From Leucosporidium creatinivorum (Eukaryota; Basidiomycota; Microbotryomycetes; Leucosporidiales; Leucosporidiaceae): a stretch of DNA of 30,404 bases. The position numbers and the translations under genes were made by a program. Of this stretch, positions 1-10,294 are shown one piece after another; position 1 is the first letter of the stretch, and every line of letters starts with the position of its first letter. The stretch lies in NCBI GenBank assembly GCA_001600635.1, contig BCKL01000025.1:409775-440178 (forward strand). Direction: 5' to 3'. The notes beneath the pieces are model-generated. The model saw nothing but the letters and a program-made list of their open reading frames with translations. It searched no databases and was not told the origin of the DNA.

Positions 1-647
1 CGTAGCATACCCCCTCCCCGCCGAACATGTTGTGCCCTTGGTCCTTGCCGAGCCTTGCTGTAAAGGAGCTAGGATGACCAAGATTCGCGGAAGGGACTCG
101 AGAATGCGAGCTCGAACGGTTTCCAAGTGTGTAGCGGCGTCGAGTGCAAGTCCCTCCGAGCCGACCAGAATCGCTCGGCTAGCTCGTCAAGGCTCGGAGT
201 CTCTCGGTTGCCCCCTCAGACCTCCCCACTACATTATCGGCTGTAGCTCTGGTAGCGTACAGACCCCCCTCGTACTCACGCGACCTGTGCGAAAGCCGAG
301 CGCTGACGGCGCCGAACGTCGGACTCGGCGCAAGGGAGACGTCCCGGCTAACCCTCCGCTAAGCTCGGCCGCGCGACAGCAAATAGGTGACATCCTTGTG
401 GGCTCCTAGATCCCATCCCCAGTCTGTGCCGTTTCGGTCACCCCTGCTTCTTCTGGCCTCAGCGCAGGCGACCAGCTTTGTCGACGGCTCGCTTCGATCT
501 CCTCATCTCATCAGTCGATGGCCTACACTGTTCACAGCAGCTCGCTCTCCTGGCTCTCAAGTGGTCCGGATGCGCAAGAGCTTTCCTTTCTCGACGATCC
601 GGCCTCTCTGCACGCTGGGGCTAGCCGTGAATCAAGTCCAGCCAAGG
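1..647. other. gene-free left flank
   Basis: No convincing gene is visible. Open frames exist (for example 32-409 on the plus strand) but have low-complexity, Arg/Ser-rich translations of the kind that GC-rich noncoding DNA produces, with no recognisable domain and no clear splice structure. The stretch lies downstream of the COQ8 stop codon (648-650, minus strand), so its right end probably holds the COQ8 3' UTR and terminator. Confidence 0.5.
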
Positions 648-3011
648 CTAATCTAGTACAGTCGAGCCCATCTTTCTTTGCCTTGAAACCGCTTCTAGCA
701 GCTCGGAAGCCCGCACACGGCTTCCTAGCCGTTCGCAGAGCAAGAACGCTCCGCTCAGCTTTCGGTTGAGGCTGTAGGTTTCGGAGGGCGGAGGGGAAAG
801 TCGATGCTTGAGCATCACAGGGATTTGCGCTCGAATGGCTGCAGTGATTTGGGGCCCCATGGTGTCGAAGGGGAAGGGGTTGGGCGAGGAAGGGCGGAAG
901 GGTGTGCCGAGCGCCACCAGCGATGCGACGTGGGCCGAGAGCATTTCCTGAGTGAAGAATTGACGTCAGCCTTCAGAAGGGGGACGTGCAAAGTCAAGGA
1001 GCTTCGTAGCAACGCAAACGCACCTGGTTCTCTTCCCCCGTCAAATAGCCCAATTCTCGAGACAGCCGCAAGCACTCGTCCTCGTCTTGAGCGATAGCGG
1101 CTAGAAGTAGCCCGTAGAACTGGTCGATGAAGGTCGAGGTGTAGGACCGAGTGGCGCCAAAGTCGATGAGCTCGATCTGTGCAGTCGAGCGAGGCTTCAG
1201 CGACGAGACCGGGGAGCTCGTCTTCGGCCCTGCTTTACCTTGCCCGTCTTGCGGTTGAAGAGGAAGTTGCTCCAGTTGGGATCCGTCTGCATGAGCTCAA
1301 ACTCGAACAACTCCCTGAGGCAGAGCTTGAGGATCTTCTCGCCAATCTGCAAAGGAGAGACGAGTCAGTGAAGGAGGCGAGTGGGCGACCGAGCAGCGAA
1401 AGTACCTCATCCTTGAGAGGCTGCGAGTAGGAGATGGCCTCGCTCAACGGCCGTCCTCCCATAAACTCGGTGGTGAGGACCATGGGCCCACACAGCTCAT
1501 TGACCACGCGCGGAGCCGCGAAGTCGGCGCTGTCGCCGAGAAGCTCCCGCATCTGCTCGCCACAGGCAGCCTCCCTCACGTAGTCGCACTCCTCGTCGAG
1601 CTCGCGCTCCATGACAAGAAGGGTGTTCTCCAAGTAGAGCCCCTTCGGCAGCACTGCGCCGGCGATGAGCAGCCATTTGAGGTTGCTGAGGTCGCTCGAG
1701 ATGGAAGCGCGCACGCCGGGAAACTGCACCTTGACGGCGACACGCATCGATGGAAGATACGACGACGCGAAGGGCGAAGATGGTGCCAGTACCGCTGTGT
1801 GGACTTGGCCGATGGAAGCAGCGGCGAACGGGACCATGTCGAACGAGGCGAAGTGAGAGCGCCAGTCGGCGCCGAGATTTTCCTCGAGTACGCGCTGCGG
1901 AACGGTCAGATGGTCAATCACTCGGAAGACCGTCTGCCTGATGGCGAGAGCGGAAGAACGCACCTCGGTCTGAGCTTGAGGCATGTAGTTGGCGCTGTTC
2001 TGCACCTGCATCATGATTTGTTCGACTTGAGCGGGCAGGAGCTTTGTATCTGTCTCGGAAGGGTGTGAGCCGTACGTTAGAGCGAGGTCGAGGACGACCT
2101 AGAAGCTCACCTTGTATGCTCATAAACTGGCCGAGCTTCAACGCGGCTCCTCGCATTCGTGAGAGCTTGTCCACCAAGCGTCGAACATTGGCCTCGCTCA
2201 TGAACAGCGAAGAGGGGTTCTCTGTAGCGCCTGGTCCGAACGAGACTCGTCGTAGAGCCTCAGAAGCGGCGCCCATACCCAAGCCGGCGGCGAGGCCTGT
2301 TCACCGAGGCGAAGGCTGTTCAGCAGGCGAGTTCGACGAGGAGAGACCGAGGTAGGTTCCGCGCACCACCGTAATGGAACATGCGACCTAATCGGCTTGA
2401 GGGGACCTTCGAAGCCTTCATGACGCGAGCCTGCGAAACCATCGCCGAGTCAGTGTGCGTAGTAAGCGAGCGGAGGGCTTCGTGAGCCGAGAGATCCGAA
2501 AACTTACCGAGAGTGGCGTAGACGGAGCAGAATCATAGTCACAGAGAGGAGAAGGTTGTTGAGCCGCAGAGGGGGCTGTAGGGTCCTGGCGTTCGAGGTC
2601 GGCGACAGCGGGAGGCGCTGAAGAGGAGAGAGCTGGACCGGGCGGGAGAGGAGAAGGAGGAGGGGCAGCAGACGATGGCTGCGAGCCGGGCGAGTTGAGA
2701 GGTGCTGTAGTGATGTTGGTGTAGAGGTGCTTGGGTGGCAGCGGGGTAGGAGAAGCGGCTGAGGCAGAAGAAGCAGCGGCAGCGGGGGGCCATGCTGTAG
2801 TCGATGCAGGTCGTAGTGGTTCCTCCTGTGGTGTGCTAGGGGTAGTAGTAGATGTGCTGTGCTGTTGAGGTGCAGGAGAGGGCGCTGATGGCGCTGTAGC
2901 TGGCGATGATGGGAGGGTCGAGCGATGAGCGCGAATCGAAGCGGAAGCGACAGCGAGGCGGGCTAGTCCACTGCAGACGGCTGAGGCATCGTTGAGAGCT
3001 CGAACGCTCAT
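648..3011 (-). CDS. COQ8: COQ8/ABC1 atypical kinase of coenzyme Q biosynthesis
   Basis: Mitochondrial ADCK/UbiB-family atypical kinase-ATPase needed for ubiquinone synthesis. Seven exons: 3011-2508, 2430-2367, 2296-2111, 2049-1406, 1346-1239, 1176-1024 and 947-648. They sum to 1959 nt, giving 652 aa in one frame. The ATG at 3011 is chosen because the codon just upstream is TTG. The N-terminal ~170 residues are Ser/Pro/Ala-rich and fit a mitochondrial presequence plus linker. Family hallmarks in order: [15 protein letters not shown] just before the kinase, the KxGQ motif ([12 protein letters not shown], about residue 245), the Ala-rich loop AAASIGQVH (about 330), the nucleotide-binding lysine in VAVKVQ (about 358), [10 protein letters not shown], and the metal-binding LIDFGATR (about 507). 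The C-terminus ([20 protein letters not shown]) is also typical. It is divergent from the carrier gene at 3175. ABC1 is, from memory, a known neighbour of the Sporidiobolales mating-type locus. The identification is firm. Confidence 0.95.
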
Positions 3012-3174
3012 CAAAGTACAAGTCGAAGCAGCAAAAGACGAAACAGCGCAAGGGAAAGAGGGGGCTCAGCTTGACCGTCGACCGCGGTCGGCTCCGACTT
3101 GCCCACCTCGAGCCCTCCCGCTTCAGCTTCTTCCCTCATTCTCTCGCTCTTCTCGTCGTCGGTACTCGGTCAGG
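3012..3174. promoter_or_regulatory. divergent promoter of COQ8 and mitochondrial carrier
   Basis: 163 bp separate the start codons of two divergently transcribed mitochondrial genes, so both promoters must lie here or overlap the first exons. The stretch is pyrimidine-rich toward the carrier start (CTTCTTCCCTCATTCTCTCG), as is common in basidiomycete promoters. No TATA box was recognised. Confidence 0.5.
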
Positions 3175-4682
3175 ATGGCCTCACCAGTAGCTAATCCAGT
3201 GGCAGACAGGAAGCGTAAGCACTCTCTCCCCTTCCTGTACCCTCTACCCTCCTCCCAAGAGGACAGCTTATCACGCCTACGCGCTCGCTCACTCTCATTC
3301 ACTCGCTCCTACAGCCCTGCCCTTCGTCTACCAGTTCGCAGCGGGTGCTATTGCAGGTGTTACCGAGCTACTCTGTCTCTATCCTCTCGGTGAGCGGCCT
3401 ACTTCTGTACCTCTCGCTTTGAAACGGCTCCGCTGACCCCACCGCGGCGACCCCGCTCTCAACAGATGTCGTGCGCTCCGCTTCGCCCCTCCTCGTATTC
3501 GCAGGGCACACCACTAATCTACATCAATCGTGCAGGTCAAGACTCGTATGCAGCTTCAGGTGGGGAAACCGCTGGCCGGCGCCGAGCACTACAACGGCAT
3601 GGTCGACTGCTTCAAGAAGATCATTGCTAAGGAGGGGTGAGCAAGATGGACGCCGAGCAGGGCGAGTCGGACGCTGAAAGCTGACCGTGCGCTTGTATCC
3701 TGCAGAGCCGGTCGGCTGTACCGTGGTCTCGTTCCGCCTCTCATGCTCGAGGCGCCGAAGCGAGCCGTCAAGTTCGCGGCCAACGATTTCTGGGGCAAGA
3801 CCTACAAGCAGGCTCTCGGCACCGACAAGATGACTCAAGGGCTCTCCGTCCTCACGGGATGCAGCGCTGGAGCTACCGAAAGCATCGTCGTCGTGCCCTT
3901 TGAGCTCGTCAAGATCCGGCTTCAGGACAAGAACAGCGTCTACAAGGGTCCCATGGATGTCGTTGGTCAGATTGTGAAGAAGGAAGGGCTTCTTGGACTC
4001 TACGCCGGCCTCGAACCTACCTTCTGGAGGTGTGCAAATCCCCGTCTCGCTCTAGCGCCGAGAAGGTCACTGACTCTCCCTCCTCCCGGCTCGCAGGCAT
4101 GTCACTTGGAACGGTGGTTACTTTGGATGCATCTTCCAGGTGCGAGCTCTCATGCCCAAGGCCGAGGTAAGTCTCAGGAAGCTACTCGAGCTCTCGACTT
4201 GAGGCTGACTTTCTCGCTCGTTGACGTCCAGTCGAAATCCGCCGAACTCTTCAACAACTTCGTTTCTGGTGCCATCGGAGGATTTGTGGGCACGGCGCTC
4301 AACACACCCTGTTAGCTACTCTCGTCGCGCTGCGCTAGAACTCGCTGTTGACCCTCCGCCGCTTTCGCAGTCGACGTCGTCAAGTCTCGCGTGCAAAACT
4401 CGGTCAAGGCGCGTTCGAACGTTCTCTACCGTACGAGCCGACTGGACCATGAGCTGATCAGACGTACATCGTGCTCCCCGACAGGTCGCTGGCGCTACTC
4501 CCAAGTACAATTGGACCTTCCCTTCACTCGCGCTCATCGCCCGCGAGGAAGGCCTCGGCGCTCTCTACTCGGGCTTCCTCCCCAAAGTTCTCAGGCTCGC
4601 TCCCGGAGGTGGTGTACTTCTCCTCGTCGTCGAGTTCACCCTCGGCATGTTCCGCAAGCAGCTTGGCGCTCCGTATTTGTAG
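3175..4682 (+). CDS. ODC1: mitochondrial 2-oxodicarboxylate-type carrier (SLC25 family)
   Basis: Inner-membrane carrier of about 309 aa, closest by memory to yeast Odc1/Odc2 (human SLC25A21), which exchanges 2-oxoadipate and 2-oxoglutarate. Exons: 3175-3214, 3315-3389, 3466-3470, 3536-3636, 3706-4029, 4097-4166, 4232-4310, 4371-4408 and 4485-4682. Their sum is 930 nt and stays in frame. All three repeats carry the PX[DE]XX[KR] signature: PLDVVKTR (split by the 5-nt exon 3466-3470), PFELVKIR and PFDVVKSR. ODC-specific stretches are LMEAPKRA-like 'LMLEAPKRAVKFAANDFWGK', TWNGGYFG and LPKVLRLAPGGG. The donor of the last intron is uncertain: no good GT site keeps the frame, and a GC donor after AAG at 4408 gives the best protein. 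The gene is convergent with STE12, with stop codons 69 bp apart. Carrier fold is certain; substrate assignment is by similarity. Confidence 0.9.
3466..3470 (+). other. 5-nt microexon (ATGTC) of the carrier gene
   Basis: Exon 2 ends CTC-G before GTGAGC at 3390, and exon 4 starts with GTCAAG at 3536. Only the insertion of ATGTC, flanked by AACAG on the left and GTGCGC on the right, restores the invariant P-L-D-V-V-K-T-R carrier signature in frame. The flanking introns are 76 and 65 nt, and the second has a CTAAT branch-site-like element (in CCACTAATCT). Confidence 0.75.
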
Positions 4683-4751
4683 TGCAGTCCCGCTGCAACA
4701 AAACGTCTACTGCCAAAGCCGACTCGAGCCCACAGTCTACCTCTTTGCAAC

Positions 4752-6780
4752 CTAAACCTGATCATCCCTGTCCGTCACTCGAGCATCTGTAGCCAGCTCG
4801 TCTCCTCGGGCGCCTGCGCTTCTCGCCTGCCATTCACTCGGGCAATGGGCGCCGGATGTCGAGTATCGCGGCTTCCGGGATTGTTGCAGAGAGTGAAGGG
4901 TACCAATGTGTGCGGCGAAAGACGACAAAGCCGAGGAAGATGAGGGGGCAGCCGAGCGGTAGATTTGCGAGGTCGACTCGGCGACGACGAGAGGAGCTGG
5001 ATGGTGGCGAACCAGGGAAGCATTCGGAGGGTGTTTTGCAGCGTGCGAGGAGGGTGTAGGTGAGCGATATCGATGGTAGGGCGCGAGGGGAGGAGAGGGG
5101 TTGTCGTCGGGTACACGAGAGGACGGCGAAGGAAGCAGGTGAGGGTACGTGACGGGGCCTTCTCCTTCTACAAACGGTCGCGGCGCATGAGGAAGATGCG
5201 GTGGTTTCGAGTGGGACGAGACGGTGATGCTGCGGTGGGCTTTGGCTGGGTCTCCGAGCTCCTTGGGGTGCTTGTCGAGTCCCTCCACGTCCGTTCGCCG
5301 AGCAAGCTCGACGCCTGTCTGTTGGTGATGGCCCGCCTTCTCGTGGACCTTGACCTGTGATACAAAATCTCGGGATCAGAATTCGCCTCGCGCGGAAGAG
5401 GGAGGTGACGAAGAGTGGTACTCACATGCGCTGCTAGGTTATCAGAGCGGGCGAAAGCCTTCCCGCAGTTGGAACACGCGAAAGGTTTCTCGCTCGTGTG
5501 GGTCCGCACGTGTCTCTTGAGGTGCTCCAACCGCTTGAACAGACGACCGCATGAGAAGACGGGGCAGACGTAAGTCTTGAGACTGCCATTCTCGCCGCTC
5601 GGCGAGTCCAGCATCATTGGAGGACCAGAGGGGAGGACCGAGTGCGAGAGTGTCGTCGGAGAAGGGAGAGCGAAATGGAGAGGTTGGCGCGGGTCGTAGG
5701 GCACCTCCGAGGCGGAGGTGGGGGACGCGCGTCGGCCTGTCGTCCTCGCTGGACGTTGGAGTAGGGTCTGCGGCACCGCCGAGACCACCGCCGGCGTAAC
5801 GAGAGAGGGACGAGCATACGGGCCGCCTTCGTTGCGCAGGAGAGGGCGCCGGCGTTGCTTGTACGCCGGCGACCCTTCGAAGAGCGAGAAGGCGCCGAAG
5901 ACATTGCCTCCAGCATCGTCTCGACGGCGTTCGTCGACAACAGCCTGACTCGATCGTTGGTCGAGGTTTTGACGAGGGCCTTGCTCGTGGTGAAGGTAGA
6001 AGTCGTGGTCAGGAGGGAGGGGAGGCGCCGACGTAGGTGGGCTTCCGAGGCGGTCGTCGCGAGGCGAGAATGGGTCGAGAGTAGCCGTGGTGAATTGGTC
6101 GAAGAGGGATTTGTTGGGGTTCCAGCGAAAGCTTAGGGCGGGCTCTCGGACGGCCTCCGTGGTGCTCTCCTGCCCAAGCTTCTCCCGCTTAAGATCGCGG
6201 TCGAGAGCGTCCAGGAAGAGGCGGTCGTGTGGTACCGAGAACCAGTAGAAGACCTTCTGCTTCTTCTGCGTTCGGATGCAGTTGTGCTTGAACAGCAGCT
6301 CGAGGAATTCAGACTGTCGATCGAGCGAGGTTAGCCGAGCTCCATGCGCCGAGCTGGGCGAGAAGACCAGAGGAAGAACAGGGAATGAGGTACCTTTGGC
6401 TCCTCCAAGGTGGCATCGGTGCCGCTCTTGAGATTTCTGAGGTCGCTGAACACACCCTCCTCGAACTTCTTGGTATTGCGAACAGGTCGGCCGAAGGCCA
6501 GGAATCGAAAGTTGAGCGCCCGGACGATGTCGGTTCCCGTGATGTGGTAGAGTCCGTTCCATAGCACGCAAGAGATGAGCTCTCCCGTCGGAAGAAGGAA
6601 GCGGTTCAAGGCGCGGTCCTCGTCGGGGGAGGGCGGTGGACTCGACGCGGCGGGAAATGTCGAGGGAGCTGTGGCCAGGAAGAACTTGAGCTTGTCGACA
6701 GCTTCCAAAAGATTCGAAGGCGAAGGGTCGCCGAGAGGAGGGTCGGAAGTCGGCGAGGAGGGCAGCTCGGCCGAGGGCAT
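4752..6780 (-). CDS. STE12: STE12-type transcription factor with C2H2 fingers
   Basis: Nuclear transcription factor at the end of the pheromone/filamentation MAPK cascade. Three exons, 6780-6394, 6313-5426 and 5354-4752, sum to 1878 nt, giving 625 aa. The STE-type homeodomain occupies about residues 40-190: [20 protein letters not shown], then [20 protein letters not shown] and [13 protein letters not shown] after the first splice. A Pro/Ser-rich middle follows. Two tandem C2H2 zinc fingers lie near residues 375-425 ([21 protein letters not shown], shown here as CPVFSC...HLKRHVRTH, and [21 protein letters not shown]); the second finger is split by intron 2. Fused fingers are typical of filamentous ascomycete and basidiomycete STE12 and absent from S. 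cerevisiae Ste12. The ATG at 6780 is preceded by an intron-like segment (about 6790-6869) that may be in the 5' UTR. The extreme C-terminus is low complexity, and an extra intron there cannot be excluded. Confidence 0.93.
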
Positions 6781-6867
6781 CTCGACCAAAGCTGTAGTAA
6801 CGTCAAGGTGGAGGGAAGCGATAGTGAGTATGGAGCGATGTGTGCTAGAATGAGCAGCAGGACGAAC

Positions 6868-7324
6868 TTACAAAACGACGCTCAGTCCGTTGCCCAGCTT
6901 GAGCGTCGAATGCGACCGTACGAAGCTGAGGACACGCTGAGGTGTGAGGTTTGCGGTGTATGAAAGAGCGCCAGGAGCTGCAACGGAGGGCGGAGCAAAC
7001 TGTAAGCTCGCCACACCCGAAGCGCGATGGAAGCGAATGGCCTGCACGTACAGCACTCGAGATGCAAGAGAGCGAGCGCCTGCGCGTCTGTCGGGGGGAA
7101 TCAGCTTCTGATGAGGAAGGATCAAAGGGGATAGGTTCGGCTCACCTCCCCAATTTCTTGAGTGGTCCTGTAGGTCTCCACAAGAGCCCGAAGCGACCGC
7201 GCGGAACGCAGGCCTTGCTTTGGTTGGAACGGCGGGCGTTGTCCTTCGCTTGGAGCGAGAGGCTGTCCTACAGTAGCGGGCGTAGTTTCCTCCCTTCGAG
7301 TCACCCGTGTTACGTTGCGACGAA
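6868..7324 (-). CDS. possible small spliced gene, product unknown
   Basis: Reading the minus strand with plausible splices gives an open chain: an exon ending at 7314, then 7267-7146, 7087-7052 and 6999-6868, with the TAA stop at 6870-6868. The introns have usable sites (GTAACA...GTAG, GTGAGC...ACAG, GTACGT...ACAG). The chain reads RLLLPLVSLSTKWNSSQ, then a basic stretch, LVETYRTTQEIGE, and a C-terminus ending LTPQRVLSFVRSHSTLKLGN-GLSVVL. The Arg/Ser/Leu-rich beginning looks like a mitochondrial presequence. No in-frame ATG was found upstream up to the uL6m stop, so the start is unresolved, and the coordinate given is only a minimum. The stop TAA overlaps a GTAAGT that could instead be a donor. 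It could be a STE12 5' leader rather than a gene. I do not recognise the product. Confidence 0.3.
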
Positions 7325-7556
7325 TTCCACTTGGTCGAGAGCGAGACGAGAGGAAGGAGCAAGCGGGAAGGACGCGGCCCAAGAACAAAGGAGTGCCGAC
7401 TCGGTCGCGGCACGCACGCAAAGCTCAGCGCTTTGGAATCTCGTACATAATATTCCCAAGAACACGATGATACTCTATGTGGCCTGGTATCTCTCTGTTT
7501 GTCTCGCTTGAGCTCTGCGGGCTGCTTGTGGCATGGCTAGCGAACGCCGAGATGCA

Positions 7557-8428
7557 TTACTTCTTCTTGACCTCCTTGCGGCGCACCACTTCATCACCAA
7601 CAAAGATGCCCTTTCCCTATGGGTCCAAATAAGAAGGGCAAGCGTTAGCGTCGCCGTCGCAGAGGAGAGGGAGAAGGGAGTCGCCGAGACGGGGAAAGGA
7701 CGAACATTGTAAGGCTCGGGCACTCGCCAACTGCGAATGCGGGCAGCTACCTCGCCGAGGCGCTGCTTGTCGATTCCAGTGAGAGTGATGGTGGTGGTGG
7801 AAGGCGTGGCGGCGGCGACGTCGACGGGGAGATTGATGAGGACGGGGTGAGCGTAGCCGAGCTTGAGGTTGAGACGGTGCGTTGGAGTCGAGGTGGTGTT
7901 GGTGGTGGCGGTGGCGGCAGGGGAGGCAGCAGGGGAAGAAGGGATGGGCTCCACTGCTGCTCGGTAGCCGACTCCGACGAGGCGAAGGGAGAGCGAGTAG
8001 CCCGCCGAAACGCCGACGATGGCGTTGGCGAGCAGGGAGCGGGTGAGCCCCCAGACGGCGCGTTGATGCTTGACGGTAGGATCATCGACGCGAACCGAGT
8101 ACTGAGGAGTAGCCTGCGGTGCTTGCGGGAGCGGATCGAGGTGTACGAAGGGCATGAGCTCGACGGCAAGCTCTCCCTTTGGGCCTTGAACGCGTAGACG
8201 AGTCGATTTTGTTGTAGAGGAAGAGGTTGGCGGTGTAGAGGGTGCAGGAGTGAGAGTGACGGAAGGCGGGCAGGGTATCGGTAGTGAGCCTACGTGGGAA
8301 GGGCGCCCGGGCGAAGACGAAAAGGGGCGAGCTTGTTGTGGCCGAAGGAGGAGGGGGATGGCGGAGGCGAGCTGAGCAGGAGAAGCTGAAGCTGCTACGG
8401 CAGCGAGGGAGCGACTGGACCTCATCAT
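7557..8428 (-). CDS. MRPL6: mitochondrial large-subunit ribosomal protein uL6m
   Basis: Mitoribosomal protein L6 (bacterial L6 family), 260 aa, from two exons: 8428-7706 and 7616-7557. The N-terminus MMRSSRSLAAVAASASPAQL is an Arg/Ser/Ala presequence. The two L6 domains show LRVQGPKGELAVEL, AVWGLTRSLLANAIVGVSAG and LRLVGVGYRA in the first half, and NLKLGYAHPVLINLP with LTGIDKQRLGEVAARIRSWR in the second. The tail GKGIFVGDEVVRRKEVKKK matches the C-terminal L6 signature YxGKGI-(x)-RRKxGKK. The single intron has an unusual GTTCGT donor after TACAAT and a CCATAG acceptor. A low-complexity Ala/Thr/Ser/Pro insert lies between VEPIPSS and HRLN. It is divergent from RPC40. Confidence 0.93.
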
Positions 8429-8574
8429 GCTGTGCTACAGAAGCCTGAACGAGCGATTGGACGTAGAGCGAGGGCGGGAGAGCAAGGAGCGAAACCCGCT
8501 TTTTTTGAACTTGGGCAGCTCTCCCTCCTTCTACTTCGCTCGTCTCTTCGTCTCTCGTTGCTTGGCCGCCAAAG
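8429..8574. promoter_or_regulatory. divergent promoter of uL6m and RPC40
   Basis: Only 146 bp lie between the two start codons, so the two promoters must be shared or overlapping. The right half is strongly pyrimidine-rich (TCCCTCCTTCTACTTCGCTC). No TATA box was recognised. Confidence 0.5.
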
Positions 8575-10237
8575 ATGCCTGCTTCTGCTGCTAGTCAACA
8601 GATTGATCCCCGCACCCACGTCAGGGTAGGCAAGGAAAGAGTCGAAAACGTGAGCTCACTCCCGCTTTGTTGTCGCCTCAGCTCGAGCTCAGCTCGCTCG
8701 GTCGCTGACCCCTCCTTCGCTCATCCCTTCTTACCGCGTACAGGTCGCTGGTACTGCTTTCCCTGGTCATCATCCAGGAGAATCCAACCACTGGGACCTC
8801 GACCAATTCAACCGCAACCTTCGCGTGACTCTCAACTCGCTCAGCCCTTCCACCCTCGAGTTTGACCTCGTAGGAGTCGATGCTAGCGTAGCCAACGCTC
8901 TTCGGCGCATCGTCATCTCTGAGGTACGCGTTGAACCCTGCCCTCCCCTGCTGTCGCTACCTGCTACTTCGACCTCGCTCCCACTTCGGCGCTGACTGGA
9001 CTCCTCCAGGTGCCCACCGTGGCGATTGAAACCGTCTACGTCTGGAACAATACGTCCATCGTACAAGACGAAGTTCTTGCCCAACGTCTCGGACTCATCC
9101 CTCTCGCCATCGACCCTCGCAAGCTTCAACTCAAGCAATGTACGCTCCCGCCTCGCCGAAGGCGCAGTGTCAAGCTCGGCCAAGTCCTCGCTGACAAATT
9201 CCCGCTGTCCGAAGCCCCCGAAGATGCGCCAACAGATCTCAACACCGTCGTCTTCAACCTGATAGCGCGATGTGAACGCCGCAAGGACGTCAAGAAGGGC
9301 GAGCTGGATCCGGCCAAGATCTACACTGGCGCCGATGGTGCGTCGCTCTCCTCCCTCTGCGCCCCTCCTCCCTCCGCGCGTTCGCTTACATACGACTTCT
9401 CTGCAGTTCTCTCCTCGCAGATCGAATTCGACCCCAAGGGTTCTCAGGCCGAGTCATTTGCTCAAAGCCCTCCTCGAGCGGCCGTTGGAGGCATTCTGTT
9501 GGCTAAGATGCGCGGTGGACAGGTGAGCCTGCTTTGTAGAGCCCTCGCCCTCGCCCTCGTACAGCCGTTGACTGCGCTACGCCAAACTCACAGGAAATCG
9601 TCGCCGAGCTGCACTGCAACAAGGGCATCGGGAAAGAACACGCCAAATGGTCGCCTGTTGGTAGGTTTGATCTTTTGACCTTCGGTGCAGACTCCAAAGC
9701 TCACAGTTCGCCCGCCTCGCTTCATAGCCACTGCTTCCTATCGCCTTCTACCCACCATTTCGGTCCTCGGCGACATCCCACGCTCCCTCCAGCCAAAGTT
9801 TCAGGCTTGCTTCCCTCCCGGCGTCATCGACATCTCTTCAGGCAACGTCGTCGTGGCCAACGCTCGCGCCGATACCGTTAGCCGTGAGGTGCTCCGGCAC
9901 TCCGAGTTCGAGGGCAAGGTGGAGCTGGGGCGCGTTCGGGATCACTTTATCTGTACGCCGAGAATGTTTCGCCTTTCTGTACACTTCTAACGCGATTTTG
10001 TCCCCAGTCTCCATCGAATCGGCGGGCCAGTACTCCCCGGAGGAGCTCATCCCCGAGGCCATCGGCGTTCTCCTCGCCAAGATTCGCGAGGTGCGGAGGT
10101 GTTTGAGGGCTTCTGTAGGCTGAGCTTCACGAGGAAGGAGGACAATATACCGAATTTTTTTTTTTCAGACCTCGACGCTTCCTTGGAAGGGAAGGAGAAG
10201 CCTTCTGCTTCTCTACTTCGCGCGATTCACACCTTGA
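8575..10237 (+). CDS. RPC40: RNA polymerase I and III subunit AC40
   Basis: Shared alpha-like subunit of nuclear RNA polymerases I and III, partner of AC19. Exons: 8575-8649, 8744-8923, 9010-9139, 9215-9337, 9407-9522, 9594-9660, 9728-9952, 10008-10090 and 10169-10237. They sum to 1068 nt, giving 355 aa, the usual family length. Diagnostic stretches are [86 protein letters not shown] and [16 protein letters not shown]. The motif pattern separates it from RPB3, which lacks the NNTSxxQDEVLAHRLGL form and has a zinc-binding loop. The last intron has a 12-T polypyrimidine run before CAG. The final short exon is less certain than the rest. The gene is convergent with the P450, with about 57 bp between stop codons. 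Confidence 0.93.
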
Positions 10238-10294
10238 GGCTCTTGAACTCAGAATGAAGGCTTCGTTGCGGCGCTACATGCGTCGACCGCTCGT

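Noticed and set aside
32-409. 125-aa open frame at the left end
   Set aside because: No domain, no codon-bias or splice support; typical of noncoding GC-rich DNA.
5168-6571. 467-aa open frame on the minus strand
   Set aside because: It joins STE12 exon 2 to an out-of-frame reading of STE12 exon 1 through the intron. The true frame of exon 1 is the one with the STE homeodomain ([20 protein letters not shown]).
8575-10237. RPB3, the RNA polymerase II subunit
   Set aside because: The related subunit RPB3 was considered, but [19 protein letters not shown] and the [13 protein letters not shown] block fit AC40 (RPC40) better.
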